DNA of 64,000 bases from Syncephalis fuscata (GCA_025786725.1 JAHLTZ010000003.1:558001-622000); one strand, 5' to 3'; counted from the stretch's first letter, positions 1 to 13,986 are shown. Numbers and translations are program-made. The notes: generated by a model from the sequence alone, not told the origin.

Positions 1-419
1 ACATACATAACTGTGTAACCATTATACTGTAAATAGAATAAAACAGCTCACAACCATGCATTGCCTTTGTTTTTCACTTACATCTATTGCTGTCTATTCT
101 TTTTATGTCGTATCAATTTTAGTACAGTCATTTCTGGTCAGCTATGCCTTTAAACGTTCATAGTAAACGTTTGTGGCAAAATTGTGATACTTTACCGTAT
201 TTGTGTTAGTTTATGGAAGGACAAGAACTGATACTCTTTGCCAGTAGCTGCCGAATTATTTATTGAACAATAGTTGATTGTCCTGTTTATTAGGAACGAC
301 AATATAGACAAACATTTTGCTTAGGCAATCAACGTGAACAAGAATGGCTTACATGGTATAAGTGGTACATCAGTACTACAACAAAATCAAAAGAATCTAC
401 ACCTAGGTAAATCAAACAA

Positions 420-1904
420 AACAAGAACATTTATCATCTACTATTGCAATCATTGATAATAGCGACAATGAATTTATACTATTTGCCAATGATTTATCAC
501 CAAACCTTAATTTAATAGTACTCAATGGTTTTATGCTTATTATCAGCGTCGACAGACTAATCTTGGCTTTATGTCGGGTCAATTTAAAAAAAACAAATGT
601 GCCGACTGCCAGTTAATGACAACGCTCAGTTAAGGCTAATTGACGTGAATCCGTGGTATGCTTTAGTATGGAACAAACGAAATTCAAAATTTTGATCAAT
701 TCATTAAAAATGAAAACGAAACTTTTGATATTGTGGATGACTATCCTATTTTTTCTTGAAGCGGTAAAGCTTCAAGTAAGCAGGAAAATCATAATAAGAA
801 AGCTATTGTAGTTTGGGCTAATGCTGGCTATTCATCTTCTTGTTTTATTTTTCTCAAATGCAAAAAGAAAGGCGAGCAAGAGCCTGTAAAGCCTAGATTA
901 GTTGCTATTCATAATCATTTTATGCTTTTACGAACTATATTTAGTCAAAAGCCATACTGGAAATACGATTTATTTGATTTGGAGCAGCATCGATGGATAG
1001 AAGGCCTAAAATTACACCAGTATAATTCTTGCTCTAATATCCAGCTTGCTTCTTATAGCCAGTGTCAATTGGTGGCATGAACAATAATACGAAACTTTGT
1101 AAAAGATGTCAATAATTCTACTGCTACTGCTACTCAAGATTCGCAAGATTTTGATAGTGGCAATCAATTAAAGCAAATACAATGGGAGCTATTTGATGTT
1201 AAAAAAATTAATCACAATGCAAAAATATATTATCTAACCAGGTCAGCATTCCATATCACGCAGGCACTATCATCAAATCCGATATGTACACAAGCAAAGT
1301 GTGCCTAGTCACTGTATTTGATGCAGATGATTTGTCAAATTACTGCTACTATGAAGAATTTAGCGCCTCATTGTTTCTATTTGCGTGGAGTGATTTTTCA
1401 TCAAAAGATTCACTAAAATTGCTATTTGACGCTAGTGATTCTGTTCAACCGCTTCCAATCAGTAGATCTGATCAAGGACGTATATTATGGAGCCGAAATA
1501 TACGTAGTGATGTTATTACAAAAATATACAGTGAAAAGCTAACTGTTGTTCAAAACATTGGAATATTTGACGTGCTTGATGCACGAAATGAAAGTTTATT
1601 ATGTTCAATTGCTTTTCCATTTTACAAAAGATTTATACCTTTTATTGGACCTTTATGCTCAATGATTGATGGAGAAAAAGGGCAGAGCTGGTTTGTTGAT
1701 ATGCGTACTGGCTGTACCTACAATCCGCCAGTTTGTCTTACTACCCACCAAACTGGAGGTTATAATAAAACTCAATCTTTAGGCGTTGTCCGAACAACAC
1801 ATTTACCACCACCAGGTCAATATATGAAAGGTAAACTGTCCAGTTATCTGGTATCAAGTCCCTTTATTGGTCGGATTGACGCGAGCAGCAATGGTATTTA
1901 TTAA
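420..1904 (+). pseudogene. degenerate coding region, unknown family, possibly secreted
   Basis: I do not recognise this family. The clearest open piece is 1284-1904 (206 codons), ending in a normal TAA. Upstream, another frame is open and protein-like from about 802 to 1310 but is interrupted by a TGA near 1078, and it joins the 1284 frame only by a shift near 1280. Just before it, 710-800 could encode a short hydrophobic leader beginning MKTKLLILWM. Further fragments with Cys and aromatic residues lie near 530-620. No GT-AG intron of normal length explains all the breaks, so the locus looks like a decayed gene or one with sequence errors. An AATAAA lies soon after the stop (1919). A repeat copy begins about 150 bases downstream. 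Confidence 0.4.
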
Positions 1905-3249
1905 GCATATATGTTTTAAATAAAGGTTTTAGTTAAAAACTTTTGAAATAAATAGCTTAAATACTAACTACTTGAATGCTTAGTTTTTTGTAATAAATTA
2001 TAAGCATATATAAAGCGTAAAATGTGATTTAAAAAAATCAGCTATTAAACATTAGAAACTACTGTACTTTGACACTCACATTTTTATTTACTCATTTCAC
2101 CCCTTAACACTTTTAAATACAACTAAACACCAATCAATTACTATACCATGTACAATATTACATCCAACACTAATCAATTCATGCGTAATTATCAATACAA
2201 TAATGTAATTAAATATGCACATTACGGTATTAGTTGAAGTTGAAATAACATTTAATAAAATAAAGGCTTTTTACACTGAATTGTTAAATATCTTTGTTAA
2301 ATGGTCCACAAGTATAAAAAGAATAAAATAATTGCGATTATTAAATATAATTATTATAATATGCAAGTGTGGTTCAAGTAAACAGAAACAAAATAGAAAA
2401 GAAATAGACTATATAACAGTTTGATGCGCAGTATGACAAACAAGCAACAGAAGTGATGAAGAACAACATGGAATCGCGATTATATGGCTTCTATTGATAT
2501 TCTATCAATCTTTCTACACATTGCCAATAATAATAATTGGTCTCAAATATTTTAAAAAAATTAAACAGTATGTCACATTATTTATTCAAGTGTTTAAAAT
2601 ATCATCTACTGATACAACGTTTCGCTACAATCAATTCTATTTTATGGAAATGATAGTGTTATTACATTTATTAATGTTTATTGTAAATGATCATTTAAAC
2701 ACAAATTAATTCAATCAACTCGTCAACTAATTAAATCGTTACTAGTGATTGCGTAAAATGAATTGCTGCTTTGGAAAGGGGGTGTTAAAGTAAATGTTGA
2801 CCAAAGGGTCATTACTATTGTAATAATATCATTGACTAGTCAAACTATTCACTGTTTCCCTTTATCATAGTTGCTTATGCGCAATAATTATTTAATAATG
2901 ATAATCAGAGTGGTCAGCTCATTACTAATGACTCAAAGTGATTTCAAACTAAGCATGAGAACTAGATTCACCGAAATCCCATTCGGAGTAAAAATGATTG
3001 GAAAGCAGCTTTGTCAAAAAAAGCCGTCCTACACATCTTTCGTCTCCTTTTCAACTTTACTCCTCATTCAACGTTTTGACAAACACAACGTAGCTTCGTT
3101 GTTCTGGGTCTGGTCGTGGCCGTTCTTTTTCCTGTTTCCTATTGTTGCCCAATTACTGCGCACTAGTCATAAGCGCTATCTATCCACATACTTTATTGTG
3201 GCAGCTAAAGCTACTGCACTTCTTACACTTGTTTCTACGTCTTTTCACT
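1905..3249. repeat. AT-rich gap with dispersed-repeat copy 1 (about 2045-2800)
   Basis: No gene is seen here. From about 2045 to 2800 the sequence matches a second copy at about 7655-8375 in the same orientation and a third copy at about 61325-61885 on the opposite strand. Shared landmarks include the stretch near 2058 containing ctgtactttgacac and the block near 2480-2520 with ggcttctattgatatt. Open frames inside (2494-2709, 2871-3263) have no protein-like features. The last 400 bases are the presumed promoter and leader of the AMMECR1-domain gene. Confidence 0.7.
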
Positions 3250-4281
<1,032 letters not shown>

Positions 4282-4469
4282 TTGCTTTCAATAAATATGT
4301 GATTAATAATAAAAATTTATATCTATTAGTGCGTTTTATCCGTCTATTGACGTTTAAATTGTAAAGGAATAGCCAATTTACGAAAAGTGCCATGTCGAAG
4401 TGCTATATAATTAAATAAATCACCATTTATCGTTAATTACTGTTTTATGCATTAATATCACATTATTAT

Positions 4470-5394
4470 CTACGTACCATCTCCTCGTGCAACTCGTTTG
4501 CCATGAAGGACACGCTTCTTGAACTTGACAGCCGAACTATCGATGGGTTTTGACAGTTTGGGTGTTTGTTTTAGTACAGTTACTTGGATGCCTCTATAGT
4601 TGATATTATGTTAGTGATTATTATATACATTCATAATAATTAGCATCCTACGCTTTACTAATTAAAATGCCATCATCTCTAGCTCTCTTTTGCCGTCCTA
4701 TATCACCCTGTGATCGTCGTGTGCCACGTGCCCAGTCCATTTGATGATTCGCTGACTGCGATATACCTCCAGGAAGCGCAAGACTATAACCGTCCATTTC
4801 TTCGTCTTCGTCTTCGTCTTCCGAGTTAAACTGCCTATGCGCACCATGCTGTTTTTGCGCATCACTTTGCAAAGCCTGTTGTTGTCTATGTTGAATTAGT
4901 AAGTTAGTATTACATTGTTATAGTTATTAAATCACTAATAACTTACTGTTCTTTTTCTTCATCTAATTGTGCAATATTTTCAAGTAAATCAGCAGGAAGT
5001 GCCCGTTGATTTACTGTCACTTTCTGCACGCGTTCATCGCGCTCTTTACGCTGTGATTTTAGACGAGTATCGACATCACGGCGTTTTTTACGTAATTCAG
5101 CTGCTTTTCTATTTTAAAATTAATCATACAAGATATGCGTTAGCTATATGATGTGTCTACAATCGTTATAACATACTCGTCAATAGCAGTTTGTGCTTGA
5201 CGGGCTGCTGTCTTCACTTGCTGTCTACTTGTCGCAAGTGACACGGCTTCAGGCGCCTCGTCGTCGGAATCGTCTGTTAGAGACGCAGATACCACCTCTT
5301 TCGACTTCTTCTCAGTTGAAGATACAGCCCAGTTTTCGGCTTTTGACTTTTTATTCATACTCGCTCGAGTGCGCATTGGACTAATCGTCGACAT
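4470..5394 (-). CDS. UTP16: Utp16/Bud21-like small-subunit processome protein
   Basis: Four exons on the minus strand, 5177-5394, 4947-5108, 4659-4885 and 4470-4591, give 242 residues with consistent phases. The N-terminus is Ser/Lys-rich and carries DSDDEAPEAVSL, the family hallmark. A highly charged helical stretch rich in Lys/Arg follows, then RALPADLLE. The C-terminus has the short conserved end, with IQVTVL and a basic FKKRVLHGKRVAR segment. Utp16 acts in the nucleolus in the 90S pre-ribosome during 18S rRNA maturation. If the last intron (4592-4658) is retained, translation ends a few codons later without the conserved tail, so splicing decides the function. It is divergently transcribed from ESA1, with 147 bases between the start codons. 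Confidence 0.82.
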
Positions 5395-5541
5395 TTTGTA
5401 ATAGAAAAAAGACTGAAAAAGAAAAAAACGACAATTAATTTAATTAAAAAACTATTTACACTTATAGCCACTTGGCTTGCGTACACATCACATACCATTC
5501 TACGATCTTTTGTACTTACTACTAGCACCATACAACATACA
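5395..5541. promoter_or_regulatory. bidirectional promoter between UTP16 and ESA1
   Basis: Only 147 bases separate the two start codons, so both promoters must overlap here. The half next to UTP16 is A-rich on the plus strand. I see no clear TATA element on either strand. Confidence 0.6.
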
Positions 5542-7458
5542 ATGTCTAATCCCAGCCTCGAGAAAGACGATCCTTCTTCCGATCAACCTACAGATGTCAT
5601 GAATATGGATGAGGATGCCGTAGGCGATGATAGTAAAGGAGATGCTGAAGTTGATGAATCTATAATTTTGCCTGCAGCCACAGACACGTCTATAGATCAT
5701 ACTATGCTGACCGAAGATCCACCAGGTGGCCTATCATCGCCAGAAAGAGCGTACACACCAAATTCATCACGAGCAATTGACGATGCCATCGATCCGGCAA
5801 CACCAGCCGAAGTGTTTACGCCTCCGGCACACGCACTTATCTCTACAGCCACTTCCTTATCTTCCTCCGTGGCAGTCACTGCTTCTTTGATGATGCTCGA
5901 CAGTGCCAATAGTAGTTTACCAAGCACACCAGGCGCTATGGAAGCTGTAACGATTGAGGATATTGTCGTTGGATGCAAGGCATTTGTTCATCTATCTAGC
6001 GAACAGAAAGCCGCCGGTGAAATGGTAGATCGTAAAGCGGAAATTCTATCAATTCGTCCTTCAATGTCCAAGCCAGGTAGCGGTGCTATGGACTACTACG
6101 TTCATTATATTAATTTTAATAAACGTCTTGACGAATGGATCACCGACGAACGATTGGATCTTACGCAAAGAGTTGAATTTCCACGAAGTCGCCGTGGTAA
6201 AATTGAAGGAGCCACTGGTGGCAAGATGGCCAATGGCAAAGAGACAACGGAAAAAGCTAAGCGTGGAAAGAAAGCTACTGGCCGATCTCGCACTGCCACG
6301 AAAAGCAGAATAGGAAAGCGTACGGCAAAGAATAGCAAGGATATTGATGCTGGTACGCCAACACCCATGTCTCGTATTCGGTCGATGGATACATTGCCAG
6401 ACACACCCACACCCGGCGCCCGTTGGAAATCATCTAAAGACACCGATACGATCATGAACGAGGCAGAAGAGGACGATGCAGCATTTACTGAGGCGGATGC
6501 CAAGGAGATGGCGAACGGTGATGAGGAGCCTGAAATATTTTCAAAGGAAACAGAGCTAGAACGACTTCGACACGGCGGGTCAATGACACAGTCTATCACG
6601 GAAATTGCCCGTGTACGCAACATCAATCGGATTCGTATGGGCCGGCATGAAGTCGATACGTGGTATTTTTCACCATACCCACAAGAGCTTACATCACAGG
6701 ATACTGTTCATTTGTGCGAATTTTGTTTATCACCATTTGACAGCGAGTTCCAGCTAGTGCGCCATAGTAAACGGTGTAAACTGCAACATCCACCAGGCAA
6801 TGAAATCTATCGTCATGAAGATATTAGCTTTTTTGAAATTGATGGCCGACGTCAGCGTACTTATTGTCGCAATCTTTGTTTGTTAAGCAAGCTATTTCTT
6901 GATCACAAAACACTCTACTATGATGTAGATCCATTTTTGTTTTATGTTATGTGCCTAACAGATGCCCATGGTGCTCATATTATTGGCTACTTTAGCAAAG
7001 AAAAAGATTCAGCCGAAAATTACAACCTGGCGTGTATTCTTACTCTACCTCAATATCAACGGAAAGGCTATGGACGTGTACTTATTGCCTTTTCCTATGA
7101 GCTAAGCAAAGTGGAAGGAAAACTTGGCAGTCCAGAAAAGCCGTTATCAGATCTTGGCCTACTTTCCTATCGTGCTTACTGGACTGAGGCTATTGTAGAA
7201 CGTTTAATTCGGTTTCGAGGCGATGTCACAGTAGAGGAAATAGCCAATTCAACGGCCATTACACCACAAGACGTAATGCATACGCTACAAAGCATTGATG
7301 CGCTCAAGTATTATAAGGGCCAGCACATTATCTGTCTAAGTAATAAGGTTGTGGACGCGTATCGTCGAGCCGAGCAAAAGAAGCGGCGATGTATTCATCC
7401 GGAATTACTCGATTGGAAACCACCTATTTTTACTCCGGCCCAGTTACGTTTTGTCTAA
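5542..7458 (+). CDS. ESA1: MYST-family histone acetyltransferase (Esa1/Tip60 type), NuA4 catalytic subunit
   Basis: A single uninterrupted 638-codon exon. Residues 1-135 are acidic and low complexity. A Tudor-knot/chromo-barrel domain lies near 140-205 and ends with KRLDEWITDERLDL. A Lys-rich linker follows. The MYST domain begins near residue 362, with a C2HC zinc finger at about 392-410 (CEFC then H and C). The core contains CRNLCLLSKLFLDHKTLYY, the catalytic Cys498 in LACILTLPQ, the acetyl-CoA loop QRKGYGR from about 506 and the catalytic Glu532 in GSPEKPLSD. The Cys-to-Glu spacing of 34 equals that of yeast Esa1. The product acetylates H4 and H2A N-terminal tails in chromatin within NuA4. 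Yeast Esa1 is 445 residues; the extra length here is in the N-terminus and the linker. An AATAAA follows the stop at about 7505. Confidence 0.97.
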   Translation: MSNPSLEKDDPSSDQPTDVMNMDEDAVGDDSKGDAEVDESIILPAATDTSIDHTMLTEDPPGGLSSPERAYTPNSSRAIDDAIDPATPAEVFTPPAHALISTATSLSSSVAVTASLMMLDSANSSLPSTPGAMEAVTIEDIVVGCKAFVHLSSEQKAAGEMVDRKAEILSIRPSMSKPGSGAMDYYVHYINFNKRLDEWITDERLDLTQRVEFPRSRRGKIEGATGGKMANGKETTEKAKRGKKATGRSRTATKSRIGKRTAKNSKDIDAGTPTPMSRIRSMDTLPDTPTPGARWKSSKDTDTIMNEAEEDDAAFTEADAKEMANGDEEPEIFSKETELERLRHGGSMTQSITEIARVRNINRIRMGRHEVDTWYFSPYPQELTSQDTVHLCEFCLSPFDSEFQLVRHSKRCKLQHPPGNEIYRHEDISFFEIDGRRQRTYCRNLCLLSKLFLDHKTLYYDVDPFLFYVMCLTDAHGAHIIGYFSKEKDSAENYNLACILTLPQYQRKGYGRVLIAFSYELSKVEGKLGSPEKPLSDLGLLSYRAYWTEAIVERLIRFRGDVTVEEIANSTAITPQDVMHTLQSIDALKYYKGQHIICLSNKVVDAYRRAEQKKRRCIHPELLDWKPPIFTPAQLRFV

Positions 7459-8461
7459 GACATTTTACTTTTACTTTGTAACTATAAAAACCATGATATT
7501 AATTAAATAAAAGTAAACTACCATTAGTTGGTTAATCATACTATTATTAATTATATTACACAATTATAAATAATTACTATTAACTTTAATAGATAAATGA
7601 TAAACAATTACTACATGGTTAATAATTTATTTAAGCTAAAGAAGTTATTTTGCTTTTATATCTTTTATTTGCTCATTTTATCATTTTCTTGATACTTTTA
7701 AATATAATTAAACACTTATTCATCATTATTCCATGTATAATATTACATCCAACATTAATTAATTTATATGTAATTATCAATACAATAATTTAATCAATTA
7801 ATTATCTTTATTATTGCTTTAATATATATATTGTCATTATGATATTAGTTGTTCAAAATGCCATTTATTTAGTCAGATTGGCTATAGGAAAAGTGGTTGT
7901 TTAATAAACAGCTTTATAATAATTATATTAATATTAATCTTACAGCACAAATATGCTTAAAATACAATAGTAGAATATTAGAAAATAGAAAAGATCATTC
8001 AGATGCAATAATGCACACTGTACATAGATGCAACAACACATGCAGAATGATATAAAATTGCCATCATACGGCTTCTATTAATATTCAATTAATCTTTCTA
8101 CACATGGCCAACAATAATAATAATCGGCCTTAAATGTTTAAAAGAAACCATATATTATGTTACATTGTTTATTTAAATGTATAATATTATTACTAATACA
8201 ATGTTCTGTTATATTTAATTAATTCTATTTTATGAAAATGATAAGGAATACGAATATTATGTAAATATTTATTGTAAATAATAATTTAAATACAAATCAA
8301 TCTAACTAAATTATTACAATTAATTGCGTAAAATAATTTATTGCACTGAAGTAGAAAACGCAAAGTAAATGTTAACATCAAGCTAAATAATTATCGATTA
8401 ATTACAGCAAAGATATATATTTATTGCAATTATTAACAGTTGTACGAATTGATGCTATTTC
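7459..8461. repeat. AT-rich gap with dispersed-repeat copy 2 (about 7655-8375)
   Basis: No gene is seen. The first 200 bases are the 3' flank of ESA1. From about 7655 to 8375 the sequence follows the copy at 2045-2800 base for base with many substitutions and small gaps; for example the block tgtataatattacatccaac and the later ggcttctattaatattc are shared. This copy is more diverged than copies 1 and 3 are from each other. The right end lies about 90 bases from the 3' end of the GH72 gene. Confidence 0.7.
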
Positions 8462-10264
8462 TTAAACGCCTATTAATATACCGCCAAAATGTACAACGGT
8501 ATAGCTGATAGCAGAAAATGCTATAGAGAATAAAAGTGAAGCGGTATTGGTGGATGCAGAGCTAGCCTTTTTTGAAGGTCCACTTGGAGGTCTATTTGGA
8601 TCGACTTGTGCACTGCGTAAGACATTCTGGCAAGAAGCTTCGGTTTTTTTAGGTGTAGCAAGTTTTGCGGTACCTGCAAAACTGCAAGAATTACCATCTT
8701 TCTTGCTCTTTCCATAGGCGGCGTTGTAGGCCCAGGAAAGTCGCTCAACAGCCGAGCAGCCGCTATACTTGCCGTATTGGCCAGACTTGGTATTATGGCT
8801 AATATCGCTACAGTCAATCTGGCCACAAATTGTTGCTAATGATTTTCCCGCAGTCATATTAATTTGTTCTGGAGAAGAGCCTAGAGCATGTTCTTCAACG
8901 TGGCATGTAAGTGTATCAATCATACATTTGCATGCTTCTTCAGATGGTGTCGATGGTAGTTCGCCGCTAGAATGCCAGCTGGCCGTTGTTGCTGGACACT
9001 GCGATGCTTCACGCCTATCCTTTAGTGCGTTCATTTTTATTCCCTATAACAATTAAACATTAGCAATGGTTCAAAACATTGGCTTTTTGTGAAATAAATG
9101 AAGCGTAACTTACCACTGGCCTTACAGCGGCATAAGCCGATTTCAAATTGTGAAAATCTTGCATCTTGGCCACCTGTTTTTCATTGACAATTTGAACTAA
9201 ACCACAATTGTTTTCCTCGTTGCTAAATTCGTAGGCAATGCCGCCGGAAAGAACATCCGACATTTGCGGACCAAATATGGCTTCCACCTTGGCAATGTTA
9301 GTCAATATGAGATATAATAAATGATGCCAAACTTACTTCACCGAACGTTCGAGGCATCGACAAATTGCATCCAAACTCTGTAAGGAAGATGGGAATGCTA
9401 TATTGTTGAAACTCTTCGTGACGATCTTTATAACCAGATGTTTCAAAGGTCGCTTTGGTGCCGCACCATTCGTATAGGTTGACGCCGTAGAAATCGGCCC
9501 GTTCTCCTGGTGCACCGCAGTTAAAGTAGTTTAGTAGTTCCATCCGAATTGTCGGATCGTCGTTTGAAGCATAGCCGACGGGCAATGTATGTCCACCCGG
9601 ACTTTTTTGATAAATGTAATTTTTAATATCACGAAGTGTAGCTTTTACAAATGCCGATGCACTTGTTGTATTAACTTCATTGCTGACTTCATTGCCAGCA
9701 ATAAAACCAAGCATGTTATTATATTTTAAAAACGCGTCGGCAGTTTTCTTGTAATGCTGTAACAGTGTATAATCATAGGTTGGTTCAGCTCGGTTGATAC
9801 TTTGTTTCGGAGTTGGGAGATCTAGTAACAAATAGATACCGGCATCAGCTAACATTTTCATGCAAGCGTCATGATTAGCTTCGTTATCGACCTATTAGTC
9901 GGTTATTAGCACTGCTATTTGTATTATGGACTTTAATATTTACCTGATAGACTCGAATAGTATTAATGTTTAGTTCTTTAAGAGCAGGAACATCTCGCCG
10001 GCAGCCCGCCTCGTTTGCCAGTGGATCGCTAATTTGAGCGTTTCCACGAGGCTGGTAGGCTACACCTTTGACAAAAAATTCATCCTTTGTCACATCGTCA
10101 AACATTCTATGCCCCTTGATGACAATTGGATTAAGTGCATTGATGCCATCTATTGCAGTGACCAGCAAGAGTCCAAGCAACAGCAGCAATAGTGTCAATG
10201 GTTGGCGCATTGCCTGACGAAGACCAAAAGGAGTGTCGCGGTATTTTGAATTTAATGAATACAT
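8462..10264 (-). CDS. GAS1: GPI-anchored beta-1,3-glucanosyltransferase, GH72 with X8/CBM43 domain
   Basis: Four exons on the minus strand, 9944-10264, 9337-9891, 9114-9287 and 8462-9043, all in phase 0, give 543 residues. A hydrophobic signal segment is followed by the GH72 catalytic domain. The acid/base Glu175 sits in GNEVSNE and the nucleophile Glu279 in FLTEFGC; ADFYGVNLYEWCG is also typical. After the barrel comes a Cys-rich X8/CBM43 module (about 365-480). A Ser/Lys-rich spacer and a C-terminal hydrophobic tail fit GPI attachment. The enzyme cuts and rejoins beta-1,3-glucan chains at the outer plasma-membrane face and wall. The next in-frame ATG (codon 19, at 10210) begins directly with the signal peptide and may be the true start. 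The nearest gene upstream is FKS1, which makes its substrate. Confidence 0.95.
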
Positions 10265-13200
10265 TTTTTGGATTAGACTTCAATCGACATTGAACCCTTG
10301 GATAGCGTGCCTGGTAAAAATTATAATAACAGAAATTGAATTAACAAGTACGGAGAGAAGCAAATGCTTGTGCTTGGTTAAAGTAACAATAATGGCGCTT
10401 TAGTTGTTGGATAGACGCATAACCACAACAAAAAATCATCTCCTTAAATATCAGCACATCCAGCATAAGAGAGACGCTGAGTGCGATTTTTGTTTCGCGC
10501 AAGTGGATCAACTCAGCGACACGGCTGTGTTTTACTGAGAGACAAATGCTTAAGTAGTTTGTAGATACGTAGTTTATTTAGAACCATTTGTCGACCTTAG
10601 TCAGTAATGGTTATGTGTTTGCAGTGCTTTACAAAATAAACACAGTTATTGTATATTGCAGTATCTTTGTTTATTTTCAAATTTGCAATTATTCCTACTG
10701 CACTTTAGCAACCCGATCTTCAAGAAATAAACAATTTTAAATCATATTGGAAGCAATAAATATTTAATTAAGTCCGTTATACTATCAAGATAAAAATAAA
10801 TTGATATAATATGTTTTTAATTTCGTATCAATTAAACACACTACGTTTAGAATCCGTGAAATTTATTATTTGTCTAACAAAATTATCCTTTTCTAAAAAA
10901 TACAACAAATTACATACCACTATAAACTACGTCATAGTAAATAATAGTGGTAAGTTGTTATAACACGCCATGTAAATAAATGGAACTTGAATGACATGAT
11001 TACTTTTGAATATATTGTATTGAGCGTCGTTACCAACTTGCACTTAATAATAAACATTGTTACCAAGCAAGTCTGGCTTATCATATCGCTATTTTACGAA
11101 TTGGATATTAACCAAGTTATTTAGATCGTTATCGCAATAATTCGACTAAAATACATTTTATAAAAACAGTTGCTATTATCATCACAAATAAATTATAATT
11201 TGACACAATTTAATGATCTTTGCATAGCAATTAATTCAATACTTGCTAGTTCAATAGGTATATATATATATATATATACTTTGCTACATTTACCACTAAT
11301 CTTTGTACAGTAATACCATTAGCCGTATTGACCAATTGTATAAAACTGCCTCCTTTTCTTTAACCTTGCCCCGGCAACCATACCAGCCACTCCTTGCATT
11401 TTAAACGGATTTGTTATTTTTTCCTTCCTTTAGACAAAAAATCGAGGCGACGTGTTTACACGTTGTGAAGGTATCACCCATCAACCAACACTATTGTTGC
11501 AACATTGCGTTTTTGCATGGGCTTTAAGGTTTGCATAATTTGAATCATCCGTATTTTCTGCAACATCTCGCGGTCTGTAAATTTACTACTGCTTGGTGGA
11601 TCACCTTTTTTCGTACTTTCGCTTAAACTTATCATTTCATTATTGCTGTTCGTTCATGTAAGTGTACACATTCTATTTAAAAGTCTTCTACTCCCATACT
11701 AATCGGAGGATAAATGATAGCCCCACTCATAGTCAATCGCGCACTTCTTATCTCAAAGGTAACTACCATTTTAAGTAATTGTGGTCAACTCCGTTCATCC
11801 ACATTCCCACTATCTTAATAGCTATTATTGTCTCATTATCGGCATTGATAGCGCTTTTCACGCTCGTTTAACATTTCCTTATACTGATATTGGCGCACTT
11901 TTAATTGCCAAAAATAGTGGCCAATACACAAGCAATTTCGCTTTGGCAAGCTATTCTTATACGTGTTCACTTGGGATTTGCCATTTTTATCACTTAACTT
12001 GTCATCTACACCTCGTTTACAAACACTATCTTTCTAGTTGTTATTCTTCACTTTGCACGCTTGCTCGTATATTTCTTTCTATTCCTATTCCATATTTCTT
12101 CGTTGCTGTGCAGCAGCCTTTTGCGTCGATATTATCGCGGTACACACAATTACACCTCTGTCGCATTAACAAACATCCATCACTAGTCTATTTGCAGAGT
12201 TACATCAAGCACTGCTTGGCCTTTCTTTTAATATCGCTCTATTGTCTAAAAATAACCGTTTATCATTAATACCGGCCTATTGGCACTGGACTGTTTACAC
12301 ACTGATGTGCTGTATGTTAGTTAGACACAAGGCTTTTATTAGGTAGGTAGATAAATCAAACAATCTGCGTATCAAATGAATAGGGCAACTCGCGAACACA
12401 CCTTTGTTCTTTGTTGTATATATTGACAAGGCAACTCATAATCGTCTTAAAAAGAACGACTATAATAATAAGACAACAACGGCTACCGTCTAGATTCCTC
12501 CCTTTAAATATTTCTTTCTTCTAGCAACTCATTGACCATTGCATTAACTTCATACTTTGCGAATGCATCTGCTAGTTCGTGTAGCTTACTCGTTCCGGAC
12601 GCATAAGCTATAAATATCGTGTCGAGTCTATACCCGTTTTTATTTATTATCCGGCCTTTTTATTATTTTGATTTGGCCTTGATTTTGTTATTAACATCCA
12701 TTTCAAGACGATTTGCCATTTGATCTGGGACCGTTAACCGACTCCTTTTCTACGTTTTTATGTATGTATTCGTGTGTTTGTGTGTAATTGTGTGTGTGTG
12801 TATATAATTGCATTTGTGTGTGTGTGTGTGTTGTCATAGTCGTCTATAGCTATTTACTAGCTTTTACTTAACCTTTCTAACATCTGGATAAGCCAACACT
12901 AACCATTATTACTATTGCTGCTCGTATAGTATACTCTAGCAAGAACGATTAGCATCCCCTGCATTGTTATCATCATGTAAGTAGTCATGGTACACCAATA
13001 AGATCTAGAACGTTGATGGCCGTGCCGTTTGTACGAGCCATCCTGTTATTGCTATCTGTAACCACCTAGTTATCTTCTATGTTATTTATAAGTGAGCTCA
13101 ATGATTGGGCCAATATTGTTAACTGCACGTGCTTCTGCCCTATGGTATTTCGTATTATTGATAACTGGCCATTACTGGTTTTTATTACTGCCTTACACAG

Positions 13201-13986
13201 CAGAGGGCTGGCATTATCATTTATGAATAGGATAGATGAGTAGACTGTGCCCTATCATCATCCTTTCCTTTTTATTTTCCATTGTGTTGTTGTTGTGGAT
13301 AAGTGAGCAATCCGTTGTAAGCCACTTTGTAGGTGAATTTTCTCCCTGCAGCACTGTTTCACATCGCTATTTCATAGCTTCACCTTTTAAACTTGAAAGA
13401 TAGCGATTGTTAAGCAGGTCTCTTTTACTTCCATACGACCTCTCCTTTTTTCTATATACGCAGTCTTTCTACGCAGCAATTATTACTATTAGTCTGCCCT
13501 CGTATATCTATAATTACAGCACTACGGTTGGAATTAATACTTTACCCCTTAATATTTGTGCTGCTTATGTTCGACAGCTATTTACTAGCAACGTATAACA
13601 ATACTCAACGATAGCAAATAATTGCCAAGAATATTACGACGCTAATACAAACTCGACAGCAATAGCCGTAGCTGCAACAATAGTAACACTTGAATACACT
13701 GTACTTGAACGCTTTTAGCGCTCTGGCCTTCTCTCTTATTAATTTTTTCTCTTTTTGTTAGCGCCCACCTTATATTTTTTTATTTATAGTATTAGTGATT
13801 GCATTCGCTATTTATTTTTGCAATTCATCTTTTATTGTCTGTCGGGAACAGTCGATACTACAAGTTCATGCTAACGACATTTTATCAGTGTTGGTAAATA
13901 GAAACTACTTTACTATTTGGCCTTTTATTTTCGTCAATTGCTAGTTATTCCCACTATTTATTTATACACAATTTATAGTAAATAAG
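10265..13986. other. 3.7 kb gene-poor gap, pyrimidine-rich leader region of FKS1
   Basis: The two flanking genes point away from each other, so this holds both promoters. From about 11340 to 13980 the plus strand is markedly C/T-rich with many short TTTCTT and CCTTT runs. It holds several GTAAGT-like sites (for example near 11660 and 12977) and TAG acceptors, suggesting a long, possibly spliced 5' leader of FKS1. An open frame at 11781-12269 has no protein-like features. A (TA)n run lies at about 11261-11278, and (TG)n runs at about 12775-12830. No RNA gene or transposon was recognised. Confidence 0.5.

Noticed and set aside
1226-1250. 22-base GT-AG intron joining the two frames of the orphan gene
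   Set aside because: It is far shorter than all supported introns here (about 45 bases or more) and would not remove the other stop.
4592-4658. UTP16 ending at the TAG near 4648 without the last exon
   Set aside because: The exon 4470-4591 encodes the conserved basic C-terminus and the intron has good borders with correct phase.
11781-12269. 162-codon plus-strand open frame upstream of FKS1
   Set aside because: Composition follows the pyrimidine-rich background, with no recognisable domain and weak context.
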